Assembly (NCBI RefSeq): GCF_008124525.1
Contig: NZ_VNHJ01000005.1
Span: forward strand, 1-64,000
Reading direction: 5' to 3'
Source: Oceanicella actignis
Lineage (GTDB): Bacteria; Pseudomonadota; Alphaproteobacteria; Rhodobacterales; Rhodobacteraceae
Length of the DNA stretch: 64,000 nucleotides
Within the stretch, counting starts at the first letter, position 1. Every line of letters starts with the position of its first letter. This document shows, in pieces, positions 60,031 through 64,000 of the stretch. The notes below the pieces were generated by a model. It had not been told where the DNA came from. It saw only the letters and a program-made list of their open reading frames with translations, and searched no databases. Position numbers and translations under genes: made by a program.

Positions 60031-60654
60031 ATGACCGACGACCCGACCCCCGCGGCCGCCCCGCGCACGCAGACGCAAGGCGCGGCCGAGGCCGCCGCAA
60101 ACCCCGCCGAACGGGCGCTGCTGGCGCGGCTGGATGCGCTGGGGGTGGCGTGGCGGCGCCATGCGCACCCGCCCCTGCACACGGTCGAGCAGAGCCGCGC
60201 CCTGCGCGGCGTCATGCCCGGCGCGCACACCAAGAACCTGTTCCTGAAGGCGCGCGACGGCGGCTTCTGGCTGGTCTCGACGCGCGAGGACAGCCGCTTT
60301 TCGGTCAACGATCTGGGGCGCGCGCTGGGCGCGGGGCGCGTGTCCTTCGGCGCGGCCGAGGACATGGCGCGCCTTCTGGGCGTGCGGCCCGGCGCGGTCA
60401 CGCCCTTCGCGCTGATGAACGACGCCGAGGGTCTGGTGCGCTTCGCTCTCGACCGGCGCCTTGCCGAGGCCGAGCTGGTCAACTTCCACCCCCTGCACAA
60501 CGAGGCGACGCTGGCCCTGACGCCCGAGGGGCTGATGCGCTTCCTGTCCGATCTGGGGCGCGCGCCGCTGATGCTGGACCTTGCGCCGCTCGAGGCCCGC
60601 GCCGCCGCGCGCGAGGCCGCGGCGGGCCAGGGCGGGGACCGCGAGGCGGACTGA
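60031..60654 (+). CDS. Prolyl-tRNA editing protein ProX (YbaK/EbsC family)
   Basis: A 207-residue trans-editing enzyme with the INS/YbaK fold. VMPGAHTKNLFLKARDGGFWLVS holds the conserved lysine; LGVRPGAVTPFALMND and NFHPLHNEATLAL are further landmarks. It hydrolyses mischarged Ala-tRNA(Pro) or Cys-tRNA(Pro). The N-terminus has an extra polar leader (about 25 residues). GAGAGGACAGGC precedes ATG 60031. Confidence 0.92.
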   Translation: MTDDPTPAAAPRTQTQGAAEAAANPAERALLARLDALGVAWRRHAHPPLHTVEQSRALRGVMPGAHTKNLFLKARDGGFWLVSTREDSRFSVNDLGRALGAGRVSFGAAEDMARLLGVRPGAVTPFALMNDAEGLVRFALDRRLAEAELVNFHPLHNEATLALTPEGLMRFLSDLGRAPLMLDLAPLEARAAAREAAAGQGGDREAD

Positions 60655-60811
60655 CGCCGGGCGCGGCCCCCTGGCCGCCGTTCCCGTTGCCCATCGCGCG
60701 GCGCGGCACTACATCTGTGCCTGACGCAAGACGACAAGCCCGGGGCCGCGCCCTGCGCGCCCGCCCGCCGGCCGCGCGCCGCGCCCCGCGCGAAACGGAA
60801 AAGGGAAACCC

Positions 60812-61720
60812 ATGCTTGAACTCGGCTCGTCCTCCGCCGCCCCCGCCGGCGATCTGGTCAAGGACGTCTCTGAAGCGACCTTCATGGCCGATGTGGTCGA
60901 GGCGTCGCGCACGACGCCGGTGATCGTCGATTTCTGGGCGCCGTGGTGCGGCCCGTGCCGCGCGCTGGGTCCGGCGCTCGAGGCCGCGGTGAAGGCGCAG
61001 AAGGGCAAGGTCCGCATGGCCAAGGTCAATGTGGACGAGAACCAGATGATCGCCGCGCAGATGCGCATCCAGTCCATCCCGGCGGTCTACGCCTTCGTCG
61101 ACGGCCAGCCGGTCGACGGCTTCATGGGCGCGCTGCCCCCGGCCGAGGTCGAGGCCTTCGTCAAGCGCGTGGCCGCGCTGGGGAGCCCGGACGCCGGCAT
61201 GGAAGAGGCGCTGGCCGCCGCCGAAGAGATGCTGGCGGAAGGCCAGTTCGCCGACGCCGCGCAGGTGTTCCGCGCGATTCTCGAGGAAGACCCCGAGAAC
61301 CTGGACGCCGTCGGCGGGCTTGCCCGCGCCCATCTTGCGGCGGGCGAGATCGACCGCGCCCGCGCCGCGCTCGACGCCGTGCCCCCCGCCAGGCGCGACG
61401 CCGCGCCCATCGCCGCCGCCCGCGCGCAGATCGAGCTGGCCGAGCTGAGCGCCGGCGCGGGCGAAGAGGGCGAGCTGCGCGCGCGCCTCGCAGCCGACCC
61501 CGACGATCACGAGGCGCGGCTGGCGCTGGCCGATGCGCTCATCGCCAAGGGCGACGCCGAGGGCGCGATCGACGAGCTGCTCGAGCTGTTCCGCCGCGAT
61601 CGCGAGTGGAACGACCAGGCCGCGCGCAACCGCCTTCTCAAGCTGTTCGACAGCCTCGGGCCCAAGAACCCGGCCGTCGCGCGCGGACGGCGCCGGCTCA
61701 CCTCGATGATCTACGCCTGA
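60812..61720 (+). CDS. cnoX: Thioredoxin-TPR chaperedoxin CnoX
   Basis: A 302-residue protein with N-terminal thioredoxin domain (FWAPWC46GPC49) and C-terminal TPR helices (about 130-290). E. coli CnoX has SxxC; here CxxC is intact, as in Caulobacter, so it may act as a redox enzyme as well as a chaperone protecting proteins from bleach stress. It is followed 3 bases later by the LON-domain gene. Confidence 0.93.
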   Translation: MLELGSSSAAPAGDLVKDVSEATFMADVVEASRTTPVIVDFWAPWCGPCRALGPALEAAVKAQKGKVRMAKVNVDENQMIAAQMRIQSIPAVYAFVDGQPVDGFMGALPPAEVEAFVKRVAALGSPDAGMEEALAAAEEMLAEGQFADAAQVFRAILEEDPENLDAVGGLARAHLAAGEIDRARAALDAVPPARRDAAPIAAARAQIELAELSAGAGEEGELRARLAADPDDHEARLALADALIAKGDAEGAIDELLELFRRDREWNDQAARNRLLKLFDSLGPKNPAVARGRRRLTSMIYA

Positions 61721-61723
61721 GGC

Positions 61724-62377
61724 ATGGCGCGCCGCTTCGCCCCCGCCGACCTGCCCGACGCGCTCCCGGTGTTTCCGCTGCCGGGGGCGTTGCTTCTGCC
61801 GCGCGGGCGGTTGCCGCTCAATATCTTCGAGCCGCGCTATCTGACCATGCTCGAGGATGTGATGAAGACCGAGCACCGCCTGATCGGCATGGTCCAGCCG
61901 CTGGAATCGCGCGCGGGCGAGCCGCCCGAGCTGCGGCGCATCGGCTGCGCCGGGCGCCTGACGGCGTTTTCCGAGACCGAGGACGGGCGCTATCTGATCA
62001 CGCTGTCGGGGGTGTGCCGCTTTCGCGTCGCGCGCGAGCTCGAGGGCTTCGCCCCCTATCGGCGGGTCGAGGCGGACTGGCGCTCGTTCCTGGGCGATCT
62101 CGAAGGCGAGGAGGACGACCCCGGCCTTGACCGCGACGCCTTTCTCGAGCTGCTCATGCGCTTTTTCCAGGTGGCGCAGCTCAGCTCGGACTGGGAAAGC
62201 CTGCGCAAGGCCGAACCCGAGATGCTGGTCAACTCGCTGGCCATGCTGTGTCCCTTCTCGGTCGAAGAGAAGCAGGCCCTGCTCGAGGCGCCCAGCCTGT
62301 CCGAGCGGCGCGAAACCCTGACCGCCCTGATGCGCTTCGCCATCGTGTCGGGCGGCGACGAAGGATCGGTGCAATGA
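61724..62377 (+). CDS. LON peptidase substrate-binding domain protein
   Basis: A 217-residue free-standing Lon N-terminal domain, with no ATPase or protease part. [31 protein letters not shown] is the domain signature. Its role is unknown, but the cnoX-LON-Trm112 order is conserved in Alphaproteobacteria. The stop overlaps the next start by ATGA. Confidence 0.93.
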   Translation: MARRFAPADLPDALPVFPLPGALLLPRGRLPLNIFEPRYLTMLEDVMKTEHRLIGMVQPLESRAGEPPELRRIGCAGRLTAFSETEDGRYLITLSGVCRFRVARELEGFAPYRRVEADWRSFLGDLEGEEDDPGLDRDAFLELLMRFFQVAQLSSDWESLRKAEPEMLVNSLAMLCPFSVEEKQALLEAPSLSERRETLTALMRFAIVSGGDEGSVQ

Positions 62378-62808
62378 CCGCCCCCAGCCATCCGAACGCC
62401 AAGGACCCGAACGCCGCAAACCCCGACGCCGCCGCGCCCGGCGCAAGCTCCGATCGCGCCGCCGATGCGGGCCCCGGGCCGGGCGTGGAACCGGGCGCCG
62501 GGCCGGGCGGGGAGACGGGCGCCGGGCCGGGCGTGGAACCGGGCGCCGCGCCGGGCGGGGAGACGGGTGTCGAACCGGGCATGGAATCGGGCGCCGCGCC
62601 CGATCCGGCCCTCGCCGCCCGCGCCGATCAACGCCTGCGCGCCGAGCGCAGGATGCTCGAGGCGCTGGTCTGTCCGGTCACCCAGGGGCCGCTGGTCTAT
62701 GACCGCGCGCGCCAGGAGCTGGTCTCGCGCGCCGCAAGGCTGGCCTTTCCGATCCGCGACGGCATTCCGGTGATGCTCGTGTCCGAGGCGCGCCGGCTCG
62801 AGGACTGA
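62374..62808 (+). CDS. Trm112-family protein with repetitive N-terminal extension
   Basis: A 144-residue protein whose C-terminal 50 residues ([21 protein letters not shown] to [20 protein letters not shown]) are a typical bacterial Trm112 domain, normally the entire protein. The first 93 residues are a low-complexity extension containing 16-residue repeats ([16 protein letters not shown]). The start ATG 62374 overlaps the preceding stop. If the extension is not translated, the true start is uncertain, but no other start with a Shine-Dalgarno sequence is seen close to the domain. Confidence 0.85.
   Translation: MTAPSHPNAKDPNAANPDAAAPGASSDRAADAGPGPGVEPGAGPGGETGAGPGVEPGAAPGGETGVEPGMESGAAPDPALAARADQRLRAERRMLEALVCPVTQGPLVYDRARQELVSRAARLAFPIRDGIPVMLVSEARRLED
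62476..62598 (+). repeat. 48-base tandem repeats in the Trm112 gene
   Basis: A 48-base unit runs from 62476 and again from 62524, with a decayed third partial copy from 62572. It encodes [32 protein letters not shown] and [10 protein letters not shown]. The period is a multiple of three, so copy changes keep frame. High similarity between units 1 and 2 indicates recent duplication. Confidence 0.8.
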
Positions 62809-62813
62809 GCGCC

Positions 62814-63737
62814 TCAGGCCACGCGCCCGCCGGCCAGCACGCCGCGCCAGGTCAGCAGCCCGCCCCCGCGCCGCAGCTGCGCGGCGGTGCGCACGAAGGC
62901 CTGCGCGGCCGGCGAGGCCGGCGCCCCCGGCAGCAGCGCAAGCCCCACCGAGCGCCGCCGCGGCGGGTCCAGCGGCTTGACCGCGAAGCCCTCGAAGCCC
63001 GCGACGGGCGGCATGGCCAGCTCGGCCACCACGGCCGCCCCCTCGCCGCGGCTGACCATGGCCAGCGTGCTGAGCACCTGCGCCGTGCGCGCGTGGATCT
63101 TCGGGCGCAGCCCGGCCTCCGAGAACAGCCGCCCGATCACCCCTTGCGAGCCGGCCTCGGTCATGATGAAGCGCCGCGCGCACAGCTCGCGCAGCGTCAC
63201 GGCCGGCTGCGCGGCCAGCGGATCGTCCTGCGGCAGCAGCGCGACGAACTGGTCCTCGATCAGCGGGTGGGCGTCGAAGCGCTCGTCGGGCAGCACGGCG
63301 AAGGCCACGTCCACCCGCCGCTCCTCGAGCCAGCGCAGCACGGTCTCGTCGTCGCCTTCCTCGACCAGCACCTCGACGCCGGGCCAGTCGGCGCGGAAGG
63401 CGGCCAGCAGATTCGGCAGCAGGTGCAGCGTCGCCGTCGGCCCGAAGGAGCCGATGCGCAGGCTGCCCAGCCGCACGCCGCGATAGGCCGCGGCCTCTTG
63501 CCGCATGGTCTCGGCCAGCCCCAGCACCGCCCGCGCCCGCGTCAGCAGCAGCGCCCCGATCTCGGTCGGCTCGGGGCGGGCCTTGGCGCGGTTGACGAGC
63601 GGCACGCCCAGATCGGCCTCGAGCGCCCTGATGGCGTGCGACACCGCCGACTGGCTGATGCCGAGCCGCGCGGCTGCGGCGGTGAAGCCGCCCGCATCGG
63701 CCAGCGCGGCAAAGATTTCGAGCTGTCCGAACGTCAT
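62814..63737 (-). CDS. LysR-family transcriptional regulator
   Basis: A 307-residue LTTR. The winged helix is FGQLEIFAALADAGGFTAAAARLGISQSAVSHAIRALEADLGVPLVNR, followed by the periplasmic-binding-like effector domain. It is divergent from an EamA exporter gene across 79 bases, so it likely controls that exporter. ATG 63737 starts the family N-terminus; the longer frame above is a shadow. Confidence 0.93.
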   Translation of the reverse strand: MTFGQLEIFAALADAGGFTAAAARLGISQSAVSHAIRALEADLGVPLVNRAKARPEPTEIGALLLTRARAVLGLAETMRQEAAAYRGVRLGSLRIGSFGPTATLHLLPNLLAAFRADWPGVEVLVEEGDDETVLRWLEERRVDVAFAVLPDERFDAHPLIEDQFVALLPQDDPLAAQPAVTLRELCARRFIMTEAGSQGVIGRLFSEAGLRPKIHARTAQVLSTLAMVSRGEGAAVVAELAMPPVAGFEGFAVKPLDPPRRRSVGLALLPGAPASPAAQAFVRTAAQLRRGGGLLTWRGVLAGGRVA

Positions 63738-63816
63738 GAGCAAATCCTTGTTTGACCATGACCGTGCATAACTGAAAACACATGCCGCGACCAGCGCCCC
63801 CAAGGCAGGAGCCCCC

Positions 63817-64000
63817 ATGACCGCCGCATCGCTCGCCCACTCGCCCGCGCCATCCGCCCCGACCGAAGGCGCGGTGCGCCGCAAGCTGATCCTGGCCGCG
63901 ATGCTGTGGGGCGGCGGGTTCTCGGCCGGGCGCGTGGCCGCCGAGTCCTTCACGCCGCTGGGCGCCGCCGCCGCGCGCTACGCGCTGGCCGCGGCGATCC
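63817..64000 (+). CDS. EamA/DMT-family exporter, N-terminal fragment
   Basis: The first 61 codons, MTAASLAHSPAPSAPTEG then KLILAAMLWGGGFSAGRVAA and FTPLGAAAARYALAAAI, match the N-terminus of ten-helix EamA transporters; AMLWGGGFSAGRVAAE is the first helix and F/TPLGAAAARY the start of the second. AAGGCAGGAG precedes ATG 63817. The gene continues past the window. Substrate unknown; LysR control is likely. Confidence 0.85.
   Translation, partial: MTAASLAHSPAPSAPTEGAVRRKLILAAMLWGGGFSAGRVAAESFTPLGAAAARYALAAAI

Noticed and set aside
57218-60100. A 960-residue minus-strand frame fusing upstream sequence to the M16 peptidase
   Set aside because: The peptidase begins cleanly at 58483 in an ATGA overlap with thrC; the extra part is thrC in another frame.
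63738-63816. A T-N11-A LysR box between the LysR and EamA genes
   Set aside because: The GCAT...ATGC pair near 63766-63785 has the wrong spacing, so no confident operator could be assigned.

Overview
The window is very GC-rich (third codon positions are almost all G or C), densely packed, and reads as an alphaproteobacterial chromosome, most likely Rhodobacterales/Paracoccaceae. Supporting this are a fliF-fliH-fliN-fliP-fliG run of overlapping genes, the thrC/M16 peptidase/GNAT and CnoX/LON-domain/Trm112 neighbourhoods, a matPQMAB malonate operon, and many ATGA or GTGA start/stop overlaps. The assignment is by gene content only.

Region 1 (1-5108) is an arsenite-oxidation locus in the classical order aioX-aioS-aioR-aioB-aioA, all on the minus strand. 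The right end of an IS3-family element cuts aioA after about 200 codons, so the oxidase cannot be complete here. AioR lacks the sigma-54 contact loop. Region 2 (5231-11863) is a peptide ABC transporter operon led by an M19 dipeptidase. A PhoX-like DUF839 protein follows, divergent from a GntR regulator.

Region 3 (14469-27312) is a large hydroxyproline catabolic island. It encodes a GntR/FCD regulator, a DapA-type deaminase, an Ldh2-type imine reductase, an aldehyde dehydrogenase, a polar amino-acid ABC transporter, a FAD amine oxidase, a Cys/Cys 4-hydroxyproline epimerase, a fused aconitase X, and a proline-racemase-family protein with a Ser/Thr active-site pair. Together these could take trans-4-hydroxyproline to 2-oxoglutarate and 3-hydroxyprolines to proline.

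Region 4 (27496-34506) holds housekeeping or orphan genes: a glycosyltransferase, YgfZ, PepSY, cytochrome b561, a membrane-anchored LuxR-type regulator, an SDR, a TPR protein, QueG and a GST. Two neighbouring genes carry apparent one-base frameshifts. Region 5 (34922-40700) has a giant SAM-cyclase-ATPase-TPR protein and a gap-arsJ operon for arsenate efflux as 1-arseno-3-phosphoglycerate. That is a second arsenic system about 35 kb from aio.

Region 6 (41377-47922) is the malonate operon with its divergent regulator and a clear operator palindrome. Region 7 (48117-52532) is the flagellar operon. Region 8 (52621-56304) is exopolysaccharide export and synthesis. Region 9 (56618-64000) is conserved housekeeping (GNAT, M16 peptidase, threonine synthase, prolyl-tRNA editing, CnoX, LON domain, Trm112), ending with a LysR regulator divergent from a truncated EamA exporter.
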